Assembly (NCBI GenBank): GCA_016927065.1
Contig: JAFGNJ010000004.1
Span: forward strand, 248,001-312,000
Length of the DNA stretch: 64,000 nucleotides
Reading direction: 5' to 3'
From: Deltaproteobacteria bacterium
GTDB lineage: Bacteria; Desulfobacterota; B13-G15; RBG-16-54-18
How positions within the stretch are numbered: the first letter of the stretch is position 1; every line of letters starts with the position of its first letter. Below, one piece after another: positions 23,647 to 33,357 of this stretch. The notes under the pieces are model-generated. The model saw nothing but the letters and a program-made list of their open reading frames with translations. It ran no database searches and was not told where the DNA came from. The position numbers were made by a program, and so were the translations under genes.

Positions 23647-25248
23647 TTACTTAGGCAGATCCTTGGGTACTTCCCAATCCTTCATGGACTTCATCCACGG
23701 GGCCCGTTCCATAAATACGTCATGCGCCAGGGGGACCGGCGGATGACACACCCACTGTGGATCGAACTCTTCCTTAACCCTCAGGAGCCAGGTGTGATAG
23801 TTCGGGCCGTATTTGGGCCCCGTGAGGTAGAGGGGTTGATGAGGTCCTAAAAGCGATGTATAGGCACGATTTTTTATATTCATCTTTGCCGTATCCACGT
23901 AGAAGAGGTCAACGCCGTTGGTATCCTGATCTTGATCCCAGTAGACGAGAAATTCAGAATACCCCTGATGACCGAGCTCGAAGCTCTGGAACCAGCCGGG
24001 GTCACCGTAATCGGGCATCAGCGGGGGGGTGTATTTCCACTTCAGGTCGGCGTAGGTCTCACCGTGCTGCGTTGCCTGTGAGAGTGTTTCGATAACGTAA
24101 TCCACCGAGACATAGGAACCACACATCATCCACATGCCGGCAGAGTCGGCGTTCTTGATCCACGACTCATCACTCGGTTTGGTGGGCCGAGCTTCGCCGC
24201 CGACTTCCGTCATGATGTCCATGAGTACCCGCTCATCATACTGCATCTGTTCTTCTGACGTGAACCCGATAAGGAGTACCCTGACGATGAAGAACTTATT
24301 GATGCTATCGGAATTCTCCTTACCCCAGAGATCCCAGAACTCCTCTTTACACTCCGCCTTGGCGATTGCACGCCAGAAGAGGGGGACTTTAGTGACTGCT
24401 CCCGCTATCTCAGCCTTGCCGATTTCAAACATCGCCTTGACCTGGGCCTCCTTGTTCGGCACTACGAAATTGATCCACTTGACCCGTTTCTCAGGGAGCG
24501 CGAGGCTCGTGTGGGGTGAGATACCGGTGGGCTCCAGCCGTTCGGGCTGGAACGGAAGGATCTTCACCGCCATCTTGGTAACGATACCGAGGCAACCTCG
24601 CAAGCCGGTATATCCGCGGAGCAGCCCCCGCAGATCAGGCCCTGGCCCCTCACCCCAGAACGGATCATCTTGCTGGGCGAGCGACCCCATCCGGACAAGC
24701 TCGCCGTCAGGGAGGACCAGTTCGGTACCGAGGATGCGCCGATGGGGCAACCCGATGCGGTGGCTCAACGGGGACCAGCCGTCACCTATCAAATTAGCAA
24801 TCACCGAGGCCTGCGCGCCGCCGCCGCCGATGACTACGTATCCGCCCCGTTTCATGGCCTCTTCCTGCAGGGGTGAGTAAATGGCGCCGGGGCCGACAAC
24901 GGCAAACCAGTGCTTATCGTCGATGTCGATCTCATCCATCCGCTTGAGGTCTATGAGTAACGCGCCGTCAACATGCGGGTGAGATCGGGGACCGTAAAAA
25001 CCCGTACTGTAGGGGACATACGGTATGTTATAGCGACAACAGACCTTTACGATTCGCTGCACCTCTTCGGTCGAGTTGGGCATAATGACGCAACCTGGTA
25101 TCACCGTCATTACCCGCTCGTAGCCCAGGCCGCTCTCGTAACCGCCGGGACCGGATCGATACCCTTCACACACGGCGGGATCGTCTGATATATACTCAGC
25201 GCCGACAATAGATTCGAGAACTGTGTATGCTTCTTTCGATATACTCAT
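23647..25248 (-). CDS. FAD-linked oxidase (PF01565 type), subunit 1
   Basis: A 533-residue flavoprotein of the vanillyl-alcohol-oxidase/GlcD superfamily. The PP-loop FAD domain covers about residues 40-225 (VIMPNSTEEVQRIVKVCCRYNIPYVPYSTG, then IGGGGAQASVIANLIGDG and LGTELVLPDGELVRMG); the C-terminal substrate domain ends with FDPQWVCHPP. The gene is the third of a set FAD oxidase / Fe-S reductase / FAD oxidase, whose closest model is the glycolate or D-lactate oxidase complex GlcDEF. Substrate unknown; an alcohol or hydroxy acid from the molybdenum-enzyme pathway is likely. ATG 25248 follows AAGGAGG, ten bases after the Fe-S gene; the longer reading overlaps that site. Confidence 0.85.
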   Translation of the reverse strand: MSISKEAYTVLESIVGAEYISDDPAVCEGYRSGPGGYESGLGYERVMTVIPGCVIMPNSTEEVQRIVKVCCRYNIPYVPYSTGFYGPRSHPHVDGALLIDLKRMDEIDIDDKHWFAVVGPGAIYSPLQEEAMKRGGYVVIGGGGAQASVIANLIGDGWSPLSHRIGLPHRRILGTELVLPDGELVRMGSLAQQDDPFWGEGPGPDLRGLLRGYTGLRGCLGIVTKMAVKILPFQPERLEPTGISPHTSLALPEKRVKWINFVVPNKEAQVKAMFEIGKAEIAGAVTKVPLFWRAIAKAECKEEFWDLWGKENSDSINKFFIVRVLLIGFTSEEQMQYDERVLMDIMTEVGGEARPTKPSDESWIKNADSAGMWMMCGSYVSVDYVIETLSQATQHGETYADLKWKYTPPLMPDYGDPGWFQSFELGHQGYSEFLVYWDQDQDTNGVDLFYVDTAKMNIKNRAYTSLLGPHQPLYLTGPKYGPNYHTWLLRVKEEFDPQWVCHPPVPLAHDVFMERAPWMKSMKDWEVPKDLPK

Positions 25249-25258
25249 GGCTTCCTCC

Positions 25259-26611
25259 TTAACCTTTTGTTGCAATCGAAGCAAGGATGACCTCGGAGAT
25301 ATCGAGCACCTCTATGGCATCCCCGTCCTCTTTAACTGCCTGGGCAAAATTGTTCTTGCACCAGGGGCATGCGGAGACCAGTGCCTCGGCACCGACATAC
25401 TTCACCTCTTCTAAGCGATGCCGGGCTGACCACTGAGCGAGATCGGGAAAGGCCTCTTTGGTGCCGCGGCCGGCGCCGCAGCAAAAGGCATTCTCTCTCG
25501 TCCGCGGCATCTCCACGAGTTCTAATCCAGGGATCGATTTCAGGATATCACGGGGTTGAAAGTAAACGCCGTTGGTCCCCCGGCGCCTCGTGAGGCGCGG
25601 TTCGACCATACCCATCCATCCACGCTCCCCTTCCCACGGTGTCCAGGGTTCGCTCAAACGGCTCAGGCTGCACGAATCATGGTAGGCCACGCGCATATTC
25701 ATCGATTTCGTCGGCTTGAGCTTTCCCTCTTTGATCTGCTCAGCAACATACTCGACCAGGTGTACCACCTTAAATCCAAGGTCATCGGTTGAGCAATTAA
25801 GCAACTTGGGGTAATCGACCTTCCACATACGGTAACCTTCGGCACAACTCGTCAGCACCGTCTTGGCACCTGTCTTTTTCACTTCCTCAACATTACGACG
25901 GGCCAATGCTCGGGCCTCTTCGATCATACCGACCGAAAAAACCGTATTGCCGCAACACCACTCATCGGGCATGAGCATAAAATCCGTGCCCGCCGCCTTT
26001 AGTATATTCGCGGTCGCCTGAGCTATCTCGGGGTTTGAGTAAGAGGCAGAGCAGCCCACAAAGTACAGCACATCAGCTTTCTGGGCAGGGGTAAGCTTCG
26101 CTTTTGAAAGCCACGTGGTTCGATTATTATGGGGGGAGCCAAAGAAATTGTGCTGTTTCTCGATGTTCTGTGCGATCTTTTTGTGGGCCGGCAGGGGGCC
26201 GACTCCGTCCTGGACCGCCTTGACCCGAAGGGCCTCCAAGGTCAGTCCTATCTCCAAATCGAGATTCCGCTTACACCCAACGTCACAGGCACCACAGAGG
26301 GGATCTGCATAGATTATCTCTAACAGTTTGTCGGTCCACTGCAGTTTGCCCTCGGCAAGCGCAATGCCGATCCGCATCTTGCCGTTCGCCCCGTATGAGT
26401 CGTAGAGATAGCGGGTAGCGGTGGGGCATTTCGTCCTGAATTGAGCGCCCGGCATATAGATGTGATCCACCCAGGTGCACCCCTTGCACTTAATGCACCT
26501 GCTCATGTCATAGACGAAATTATTTAAGTCGGTGATATCCAACTTAACCGGCGTCTTGGGGCTCTCCGCAAAGAGCTTTTTGACATCTATCTTGGTTTGC
26601 CTTTCAGCCAT
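25259..26611 (-). CDS. CCG-domain Fe-S oxidoreductase (GlcF/HdrD-like)
   Basis: A 450-residue iron-sulfur electron carrier. The N-terminal part has a CIKCKGC cluster motif with a following KCPT (residues 31-60) and CGACDVGC (about 107-114), then two CCG domains, each with a CX(30-40)CCG pattern: VGCSASY...WCCGNTVFS near 185-225 and DSCSLSRL...FCCGAGRG near 320-380, the sites of non-cubane or 4Fe-4S clusters in HdrB/GlcF proteins. It most likely takes electrons from the two FAD oxidases encoded on each side and passes them to quinone or a soluble carrier. ATG 26611 follows AAAGGAGG, 14 bases after the preceding gene. Confidence 0.86.
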   Translation of the reverse strand: MAERQTKIDVKKLFAESPKTPVKLDITDLNNFVYDMSRCIKCKGCTWVDHIYMPGAQFRTKCPTATRYLYDSYGANGKMRIGIALAEGKLQWTDKLLEIIYADPLCGACDVGCKRNLDLEIGLTLEALRVKAVQDGVGPLPAHKKIAQNIEKQHNFFGSPHNNRTTWLSKAKLTPAQKADVLYFVGCSASYSNPEIAQATANILKAAGTDFMLMPDEWCCGNTVFSVGMIEEARALARRNVEEVKKTGAKTVLTSCAEGYRMWKVDYPKLLNCSTDDLGFKVVHLVEYVAEQIKEGKLKPTKSMNMRVAYHDSCSLSRLSEPWTPWEGERGWMGMVEPRLTRRRGTNGVYFQPRDILKSIPGLELVEMPRTRENAFCCGAGRGTKEAFPDLAQWSARHRLEEVKYVGAEALVSACPWCKNNFAQAVKEDGDAIEVLDISEVILASIATKG

Positions 26612-26625
26612 TGTATAACCCTCCT

Positions 26626-28083
26626 TTAGAAGCACAGCGTGCCGGGATTCATAATATTGTTGGGATCAAACACCTTCTTTACCCGCCTCAGTGTCATGGC
26701 ATAGCTGGCTGCCTTCTCATAAACCAGCGGGGCCAACTCACCATAGGGCTGGGTGAAGAAAGCCCCCTCATCAAGTAACGCCTGGGCAATATCACGATAC
26801 ATGATCCTAACTCGTTCCTTGTCGACATCGTTGGTTGGATCATAAAAGAAATGAAATTCGAGGTGACAGGCGCGGTTATGCTCTATGGGTTGGAAATAGG
26901 TGCCGATATCGCTGACAGGATATCCGTACTGAGGGGCCATTTCTTCAACCATGTACATGAACTGTGATGCCAAGACAGGGCGGGTAATAAAAAAGAGGTT
27001 TTGACACGCCCCTGTATAGCGGTTTTTCCAATATGGCACGTCTGCAGGCCAAGGATTGCGAAGCAGCGGCAAAAGTTTCTTGTGCAAACCGGGAAACCCA
27101 GGAAGGTTTTCAGCGAGATGCATTTCCGGAAATTCGTTCTTTAAGACCTCGCCCAGGAACTTCTCCTCATACGCTATCTTTTCTTCGGGCCGTCGCAACA
27201 AGCCGCTTACCACTAAGATCAGTGTCCAGGGCGGCAGGGTTGTCAGCAATCGCTCGAACTCATCCGGCCATTGCTCAGCAAGAATGGCCGCTAAATCAAC
27301 GTTATTCAGCAGCAGGCATTCTTGACCGACCCTTCGGGGGAGTATTCTATAGAGGAATTCAATAGCGTATTCCACGTCATCGACAGGGGCAAAAAAGACC
27401 TTGTCCATTACGGGAATGGACTCAACCTTCAAATTCGCCCACGTCACCACACCCATGGTCCCTTGTGCCCCCTGGAAAAACCGATAGAAATCGAGGCCTG
27501 GTCCCGAAGGGTTGCCACCCTTTGAGAGCGAATCAGGATACCCGTCGACACTGGCTGATCCCATTCGGAAGATCTCCCCGGTAGGCCATACTACTTCCAT
27601 GGCCTGGAGGGGCTCTCCATAATCGTAGACGGTATTGGTTGGCACTACCCGCTCGAGGTAATCCGTGAGGACAGACCGTTCAGCGTGGGGGAGAAGGGGC
27701 ATAATTATCCTGAACCCCTTCTTCCGCAGTTCACGCGTGAGCTGTTCCCATGTAACGCCAGCCTCTATCCGAACACGTCTGTTGTCCGCATCAACTTCCA
27801 GGATTTTATTCATCCTGCTCAGGTCGAGCACGATGCCGCCCTGCCGGGGAATGGTAGCTCCGTAAAAATGGACCTTCGAGCTGGTCGGCACAACCGGTAT
27901 CTTGTTCTCGTTGGCGAACGAGACGATCTTCTGTACCTCCTGAGCATCCTTTGGCTTAACAACGTAGTTTGGCATCCCTGGAGGGCTGAGGCTAAAATCT
28001 TGAGAATATTCTAAGAGCACCTCAGGGGCATCGGAGAAATTCTCGGCTCCAACAAGCTTTCCCAACTTTTCTTTTGCATCCAT
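26626..28083 (-). CDS. FAD-linked oxidase (PF01565 type), subunit 2
   Basis: A 485-residue flavoprotein, paralogous but not close to the one at 23647. FAD domain: YVVKPKDAQEVQKIVSFANENKIPVVPT near residues 35-62, EAGVTWEQL near 105 and GPGLDFYRFFQGAQGTMGVVTWANLKVE near 190. The C-terminal domain ends KVFDPNNIMNPGTLCF, the conserved end of GlcD-type oxidases. Together with the Fe-S protein and the second flavoprotein it probably forms a heterotrimeric dehydrogenase. ATG 28083 follows AGGAGG. It is first of the triad, 115 bases after the TetR gene, so an internal promoter is possible though none is clear. Confidence 0.85.
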   Translation of the reverse strand: MDAKEKLGKLVGAENFSDAPEVLLEYSQDFSLSPPGMPNYVVKPKDAQEVQKIVSFANENKIPVVPTSSKVHFYGATIPRQGGIVLDLSRMNKILEVDADNRRVRIEAGVTWEQLTRELRKKGFRIIMPLLPHAERSVLTDYLERVVPTNTVYDYGEPLQAMEVVWPTGEIFRMGSASVDGYPDSLSKGGNPSGPGLDFYRFFQGAQGTMGVVTWANLKVESIPVMDKVFFAPVDDVEYAIEFLYRILPRRVGQECLLLNNVDLAAILAEQWPDEFERLLTTLPPWTLILVVSGLLRRPEEKIAYEEKFLGEVLKNEFPEMHLAENLPGFPGLHKKLLPLLRNPWPADVPYWKNRYTGACQNLFFITRPVLASQFMYMVEEMAPQYGYPVSDIGTYFQPIEHNRACHLEFHFFYDPTNDVDKERVRIMYRDIAQALLDEGAFFTQPYGELAPLVYEKAASYAMTLRRVKKVFDPNNIMNPGTLCF

Positions 28084-28198
28084 AGTGCATCCTCCTAACA
28101 CGCTTCTTAATTATCTGTCTAAACAAAAATCTTCATTGTATAAAAACCTCAAGTAACTATAGGCTACCTTATGTACAGTGTCATCATGCCGCTTCCTT

Positions 28199-28813
28199 CT
28201 ATGTGGTTGACGATGAATTTTCCCTCCCAAACAGGCCGAATAAGGTAACTCTCAGGGCCGTTTCAGCTATATCGTCAATCTCATCCTTGCGATCGTAGTC
28301 GAACCAGTAGGTAATCCACGTGATCATCCCCAATAACAATAAGGCACCCCACGATGGCTTGAACCCAGTGGCTATAGTGCCTTCGGCTTGGAGTTCTGAG
28401 ATGGTATTGAGCAGCAGCAGGTAGTGTTTTTTCCATTCTTCGCGGATCCCTTCGAAATACTGATCTTTAATGCTCATTGCCTCATGAGTGAGGACTCGCA
28501 ACTCAGGGTGCTTACACACGATCTTGGTGAACTCCTTGATAATAAAGGCCAGCCTCTCTCGAGGGTCTGCTATCGCTGCAGCCCGTTCCATATAAGGCTT
28601 TAAGACCTCTTGAATATGTTTGATGTGCGCCTCGAAAAAAAGGTGGCGTTTGCTCTTAAAATAGTAATAAAGGGTTGGTTTGTTGATCCCCGCAGCGGCA
28701 CAGATCGCATTCGTTGAGGTGGCACTATAGCCCTGATCAAGAAAGAGCGCTATGGCTATACGCAGAATTTCCTCTTTTTTCGGTATTGATTCCTTTTCCT
28801 TTGCCAATTCCAT
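28199..28813 (-). CDS. TetR/AcrR family regulator
   Basis: A 204-residue one-component repressor. The N-terminal helix-turn-helix (about residues 10-60) reads ILRIAIALFLDQGYSATSTNAICAAAGINKPTLYYYFKSK, with the GxxxTLYYYFxSK recognition helix of TetR proteins; the C-terminal helices bind a ligand, often an acyl-CoA or aromatic in catabolic loci (inference). I choose ATG 28813, seven bases after AGGAG; two ATG codons upstream lie too near or before that site. It lies inside the operon it presumably controls, and the palindrome at 34333-34350 is its likely operator. Confidence 0.9.
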   Translation of the reverse strand: MELAKEKESIPKKEEILRIAIALFLDQGYSATSTNAICAAAGINKPTLYYYFKSKRHLFFEAHIKHIQEVLKPYMERAAAIADPRERLAFIIKEFTKIVCKHPELRVLTHEAMSIKDQYFEGIREEWKKHYLLLLNTISELQAEGTIATGFKPSWGALLLLGMITWITYWFDYDRKDEIDDIAETALRVTLFGLFGRENSSSTT

Positions 28814-28900
28814 CTCCATTCTCCTCAGTAGTTGCGGCGCCATATCGTGTTTATTACATCTCGACTACCTTAATAAAAAGTTCTGGGTGTCGGAGCAAAC

Positions 28901-30508
28901 TCAAACCCCCCTCTGGGAGTCTTTCCAATATCGTTCTCTCAAGGTTCTCTTCAATATCTTGCCTTGTGGATTCTTTGGCAACGACTCGACGAACTCAACC
29001 GACTTCGGCGTCTTGAACGAAGCCATCTGTTCCTTGCAATAGGCGATTATTTCCTCCTTCGTGGCCTCCGCCCCTTCTTTTAGGACGACCACCGCATGAA
29101 CACGCTCCACCCATTTCGGGTCGGGGACACCAATAACAGCAGCCTCAGCAATGGCGGGATGTCGATAGAGGGCTTCCTCTATTTCGCGCGGGTACACGTT
29201 CTCACCGCCCGAAACGATCATATCTTTTTTCCTGTCGACGATGTAAATAAAGCCCTTTTCATCGTAATAGGCAAGGTCACCCGTATGGAGCCATCCGTCA
29301 ACAACCGCCTCGGCAGTATCCTGCGGTTTCTGCCAATACTCAACCATGGTGGAATCACTTTGTACGATAATTTCTCCTACCGTTCTGGCCGGCACATCGT
29401 TATTTTTTTCATCGATGATCCTGACATGGACGCCGATACTCGGCTGCCCGCACGAACTTAACACCTCCTGCTCTTTCTCGGCCTTATCCAAGACCTCATG
29501 CGCCTCAGGCGGCAGGGCGCAGATCTGCGGCCCGGATTCGGTCTGACCGTAGCCTTGCGAAAAAACAGGTCCGAATTTTTCTAGCCCCTGTCGTAATAAC
29601 GCCACGGGCATCGGCGATGCGGCATAATAGATCCGTTTTATACTGCTTAAGTCATACTGTTCCACGTTCTTCTGTGCCAGCATAACAACGAGCTGTGTGG
29701 GAACGATCTGTATGTCCGTAGCCTTCTCATCTTGTATGATTTGAAGCGTAGCAACTGGATCAAACGATCTCTGAGGCATGATCACGTTGCACCCGCCTAC
29801 ATAAAAAAAAGGCCACACCTGACTATCACCGCCGATATGAAAAAAAGGCAACACCATGATATGTTTATCTTCGGGCCGCACACCAATCTCCAGGGCCTTT
29901 ATGCGCGTGTTCTCCAGCTTGCGGCGGTGTGTATAGAGGGCGCCGCGCGGCACGCCGGTGGTACCGCTGGTATAAAAAATGAGATAGGGGTCGTCTCGTT
30001 GCACGTCTACGCTCGGCTCATCCGATGGATTCGTCTTCAGCACCTTTTCATGTGCCACCATGTTCGGGGCAGAACCCTCAAAGGAAAAATAGTTTTTCAC
30101 CGTGGGTATGCGCGAGCGTAAGTCGTTGACCGTCTCAACAAGTTCAGGACCGACAAAGAGTGTATTGGCCTTAGAATAATTGATGATATATTCGAGTTCC
30201 TCTTTGTTAAGTCGAGGGCTAAAGGGGGAGGCGATAAACCCTCCCTTCATCGCCGCACCGTAGACGTCAACATACTCAAGACAATTCCAAGAGAGAATGC
30301 CGATGACGTCCCCTTTTTTGACTTTTGCGGCACGCAGGGCATGGATGACGCTGTTCACGCGGGCATTAAACTGGGCAAAGGTAATTCTTTGTGAGCCGTA
30401 GACAAAGGCCTCTCTGTCAGCGTGCAATAAGGCATTACGATAGACGATGTCGGCAAAAGTTCCTATGTTATAACGGCATAGTTCCTTCAGCATGAGTTTC
30501 TCTTTCAT
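28901..30508 (-). CDS. acyl-CoA ligase (AMP-binding, ANL superfamily)
   Basis: A 535-residue ATP-dependent acid-CoA ligase. P-loop LIFYTSGTTGVPRGALYTH (about residues 178-196), the A5 motif FSQGYGQTES (about 318-327), A7 GWLHTGDLAYYDEKGFIYIVDRKKDMIVSGGENVYPREIE near 410-450 and the C-terminal catalytic lysine in PKNPQGKILKRTLRE (about 515-528). The family includes medium-chain fatty acid and aryl-CoA ligases; the substrate is not clear. Its ATG overlaps the stop codon of the molybdenum subunit (ATGA), so enzyme and ligase are made together, which suggests that the molybdenum enzyme acts on the free acid or on the CoA ester made here. Confidence 0.92.
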   Translation of the reverse strand: MKEKLMLKELCRYNIGTFADIVYRNALLHADREAFVYGSQRITFAQFNARVNSVIHALRAAKVKKGDVIGILSWNCLEYVDVYGAAMKGGFIASPFSPRLNKEELEYIINYSKANTLFVGPELVETVNDLRSRIPTVKNYFSFEGSAPNMVAHEKVLKTNPSDEPSVDVQRDDPYLIFYTSGTTGVPRGALYTHRRKLENTRIKALEIGVRPEDKHIMVLPFFHIGGDSQVWPFFYVGGCNVIMPQRSFDPVATLQIIQDEKATDIQIVPTQLVVMLAQKNVEQYDLSSIKRIYYAASPMPVALLRQGLEKFGPVFSQGYGQTESGPQICALPPEAHEVLDKAEKEQEVLSSCGQPSIGVHVRIIDEKNNDVPARTVGEIIVQSDSTMVEYWQKPQDTAEAVVDGWLHTGDLAYYDEKGFIYIVDRKKDMIVSGGENVYPREIEEALYRHPAIAEAAVIGVPDPKWVERVHAVVVLKEGAEATKEEIIAYCKEQMASFKTPKSVEFVESLPKNPQGKILKRTLRERYWKDSQRGV

Positions 30509-32862
30509 GTCTCCTGCCTCTCTTTCATTCTTTTTGCCTCTCTCACACTCCCATGGCCTTTTTTATCCCCCTTCTCCTTCAGCGCCTTCACGATCTTCTC
30601 AGGTGTTATGGGGAGCTCTGTAAACCATATGCCGGTAGCGTCATGGATAGCACTCACCACCGCAGGGGGTGTACTCACTATGCTTCCTTCGCTGGCCTCT
30701 TTGGCCCCAAAGGGACCGTCAGGATCATCCGTTATAATGTCGATCACCTGAATATCGGGAACGTCGGTAGTGCGCGGCATCTTATAGTCGAGAAAGGTCG
30801 GGTTTAGGGTCTTCCCCTTGTCCATAATGAAGTTTTCATAGATAGTCTGTCCGAGCCCCTGGATTGCACCACCCTCATTCTGCCCCTCTGCACCGAGAGG
30901 ATTTAACGGTCTGCCTCCATCGTGGGCGATGACGAAATCGGTAACCTGTACCTTCCCCGTCTCCATATCCACCCCTACGCGGGCTAATTGAGCCGTGAAA
31001 CTATATGAGGTCCCACCATTGCCCATCCCCGTATCAAAGTCGAGGGGTTCCACGCCATAGCCGGAATAACCCGTGCCGATAATAACGGCGCCTGAACCCG
31101 AGTAACAAGCGATCCTCGCCAGCTTTGAAAACGGCATGCTCTTCTGAGCATCTGTTGTAACAAAAACGACCCCTTCTTTGATCTCAATATCTTCGGGGTT
31201 TACCTCCCATGTCTCGGCAGCACTTCTTACCAGTTGCCTCTTGGCATCGGCGGCGGCCATCTGCGTCGCCTGTCCGGCCAAAATCGTCACCCGGCTGCCG
31301 TAGCTACCTGGGTCACAGGGGGTATAGGCGGTATCAACCCGTTTTATGGCGATATCCTTCAACCGCACACCAAGCTCCTCAGCGGCAATCATACAGAGCA
31401 CGGTATCCGAACCCTGCCCACAATCGGTTGCCCCAGTCAGGAGGTTTACCGTGCCATCCTCACAAATTCTCACAATCGCGCCGCAGGATTGATGTCCACG
31501 CTGCCGAGCCCCCCCAAGGTAGGCGGTGCCCGATAATCCCACACCCCAGGATATATTGTCCCGTCTTTGCGGGGCCTTATCTTTATCTCTCCACAGTGGA
31601 TGTGCAGCAACTGTATTGAGCGCCTCTTTAATACCGCAGGTCTTGAGCGTCACCTTGTTGATCGTTTCATACATCGTGCCGGGCTTCGGGTTATCAATGG
31701 CATTTCTCAGCCTCATCTGTACAGGATCTATCCCCAGTTCTTCAGCGATCATCTCCATTTGGATTTCACAGGCAAACCTCGTATGGGTAATCCCGTGCCC
31801 CCTCATCGCCGCCCCTATCGGGGTATTGGTAAATACCCGATAGGCGTCATATTTATAGGTAGGCAGTTTATAAGGCAGAGTTGTGGCAAAACCGGCCAGG
31901 TACATGGTAAGCGGACCGATCGCTGTGTAGGCACCGCCATCGGCGATAACGCGCGTTTGGACAGCGGTTAGGGTTCCATCCCGTTTCGCTCCCATCTTGT
32001 TGTAGACGATCATAGAGTGTCTGCGCCGACTGGTGGTAAGTTCTTCCTCTTGAGTGTAGACAAATTTCACCGGTTTGCCGGTCATTTTAGACAGCAATAC
32101 GGCACAAAAGTCACCGGCGACCGAGTCATTTTTGGTACCCCCAAAGCCACCACCAATAAACGGTTGAATGACTCTTACCCTGTTGAGGGGCAGTTTGAAG
32201 CAGGCGGCTAAGTGTCGATAATGAAAGTAGGGGCTCTGCTTGGCAGGCCAGATCGTGATATACCCTGCAGGATCGTAGTAGGCTAGTGCTGCCGGCGGCT
32301 CCACGTATCCCTTAGTTGCCCGTGACGTGCAGAATCTATCTTCGCGGATGATATGCGACTCTGCAAAGGCCTTCTCGACATCGCCAAAATTCCAATGATA
32401 TTCTATACTGATGTTCTTTTCTCGGCCTTCATGTACCAGCGGTGCGCCGTCTTGCAGGGCTTCTTCCGGATCATATACCCCGGGTAATTCCTCATAGTCA
32501 ACCGTGATCAGGTCACAGGCCTCCTCGGCAATATCCTCATCGATAGCCGCCACCGCTGCCACCGCCTCATACAGGTAACGCGCCTTCTCCACCGCCAGCG
32601 GCGGTTCATCCCGAGTTTCAGGCATCCACCCCCAGGACCAACCATGAAAATCCTTGCCCGTTACGACCGCTTTTACACCCGGTAGCCGCTGCGCTCGACT
32701 CGTGTCGACATGAAGAATTCGGGCATGGGCATAAGGACTTCGATGAACCTTGCACCAGAGCATGCCAGGTAGCGAATAATCAGCAGCATACCTGGCCTGC
32801 CCCGTAACCTTCTCCGGCGCATCCACCCGGGGCACATGTTTGCCGATAACGGAAAATTCCAT
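30505..32862 (-). CDS. molybdenum hydroxylase large subunit (4-hydroxybenzoyl-CoA reductase / xanthine dehydrogenase family)
   Basis: A 785-residue molybdopterin-binding catalytic subunit. N-terminal a/b hammerhead domain begins KVTGQARYAADY; then FIGGGFGGTKND (about 235), AMRGHGITHTRFACEIQ (about 350), the cofactor loop GATDCGQGSDTVL (about 460) and, near residue 735, GAKEASEGS with the base-catalyst glutamate of this family. The stretches AMRGHG, NPLGAEGQNEGG and PDGPFGAKEASEG resemble the alpha subunit of 4-hydroxybenzoyl-CoA reductase more than xanthine dehydrogenase (from memory, not a search). Water-derived hydroxylation or reductive dehydroxylation are both possible. It lies three bases after the 2Fe-2S subunit gene. 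Confidence 0.9.
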   Translation of the reverse strand: MEFSVIGKHVPRVDAPEKVTGQARYAADYSLPGMLWCKVHRSPYAHARILHVDTSRAQRLPGVKAVVTGKDFHGWSWGWMPETRDEPPLAVEKARYLYEAVAAVAAIDEDIAEEACDLITVDYEELPGVYDPEEALQDGAPLVHEGREKNISIEYHWNFGDVEKAFAESHIIREDRFCTSRATKGYVEPPAALAYYDPAGYITIWPAKQSPYFHYRHLAACFKLPLNRVRVIQPFIGGGFGGTKNDSVAGDFCAVLLSKMTGKPVKFVYTQEEELTTSRRRHSMIVYNKMGAKRDGTLTAVQTRVIADGGAYTAIGPLTMYLAGFATTLPYKLPTYKYDAYRVFTNTPIGAAMRGHGITHTRFACEIQMEMIAEELGIDPVQMRLRNAIDNPKPGTMYETINKVTLKTCGIKEALNTVAAHPLWRDKDKAPQRRDNISWGVGLSGTAYLGGARQRGHQSCGAIVRICEDGTVNLLTGATDCGQGSDTVLCMIAAEELGVRLKDIAIKRVDTAYTPCDPGSYGSRVTILAGQATQMAAADAKRQLVRSAAETWEVNPEDIEIKEGVVFVTTDAQKSMPFSKLARIACYSGSGAVIIGTGYSGYGVEPLDFDTGMGNGGTSYSFTAQLARVGVDMETGKVQVTDFVIAHDGGRPLNPLGAEGQNEGGAIQGLGQTIYENFIMDKGKTLNPTFLDYKMPRTTDVPDIQVIDIITDDPDGPFGAKEASEGSIVSTPPAVVSAIHDATGIWFTELPITPEKIVKALKEKGDKKGHGSVREAKRMKERQET

Positions 32863-32865
32863 ATA

Positions 32866-33333
32866 CTAAGTATCTCCCTTTCGAACCGCAGCCTTTATGG
32901 ATTCAAAAATCTTGGTGTAACCTGTGCAACGACAGAAGTTTCCTGCCATATCTCTCCTTATCTCCTCATCGGTAGGGTTGGGATTCTCATCAAGCAGGGC
33001 CTTGGTTGATAAGATCATCCCCGGCGTGCAAAAACCACACTGGATGCCCCCTTGTTCCATGAACGCTTCTTGGACGGGATGGAATTGACCCCCCCGAGAG
33101 AGACCCTCAATCGTTATAATCTCCTTGCCATCGGCCTCAGGCGCCAAGACCAGACATGCGTTAACAGTCTTGCCATCCATGATGACCGTACACGCTCCAC
33201 ACTCACCTAAGCCGCACCCCTCTTTTGTTCCCGTGAGACCCAAGTCATCCCGTATCATATCAAGGAGTGTTGCCCATGATTTTACTTGAAGTTCATAAAC
33301 TGTGCCATTAACCGTTACGGTTATCTGTTTCAT
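32866..33333 (-). CDS. molybdenum hydroxylase small subunit, two 2Fe-2S clusters
   Basis: A 155-residue electron-transfer subunit. The ferredoxin-like N-terminal domain has CGLGECGACTV with a later Cys in VNACL (cluster II type, residues 40-62), and the helical C-terminal domain has CGFCTPGM with CRCTGY (cluster I, about 98-138), which completes the pattern found in CoxS/XdhC-small/HcrC. All eight cysteines are present. It passes electrons between the molybdenum site and the FAD subunit. Middle gene of the three-subunit set; it starts 24 bases after the FAD subunit gene with AAATCC-AGGAGA-like ribosome site upstream. Confidence 0.94.
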   Translation of the reverse strand: MKQITVTVNGTVYELQVKSWATLLDMIRDDLGLTGTKEGCGLGECGACTVIMDGKTVNACLVLAPEADGKEIITIEGLSRGGQFHPVQEAFMEQGGIQCGFCTPGMILSTKALLDENPNPTDEEIRRDMAGNFCRCTGYTKIFESIKAAVRKGDT

Positions 33334-33357
33334 ATAAGGATTTCTCCGATAATGAGC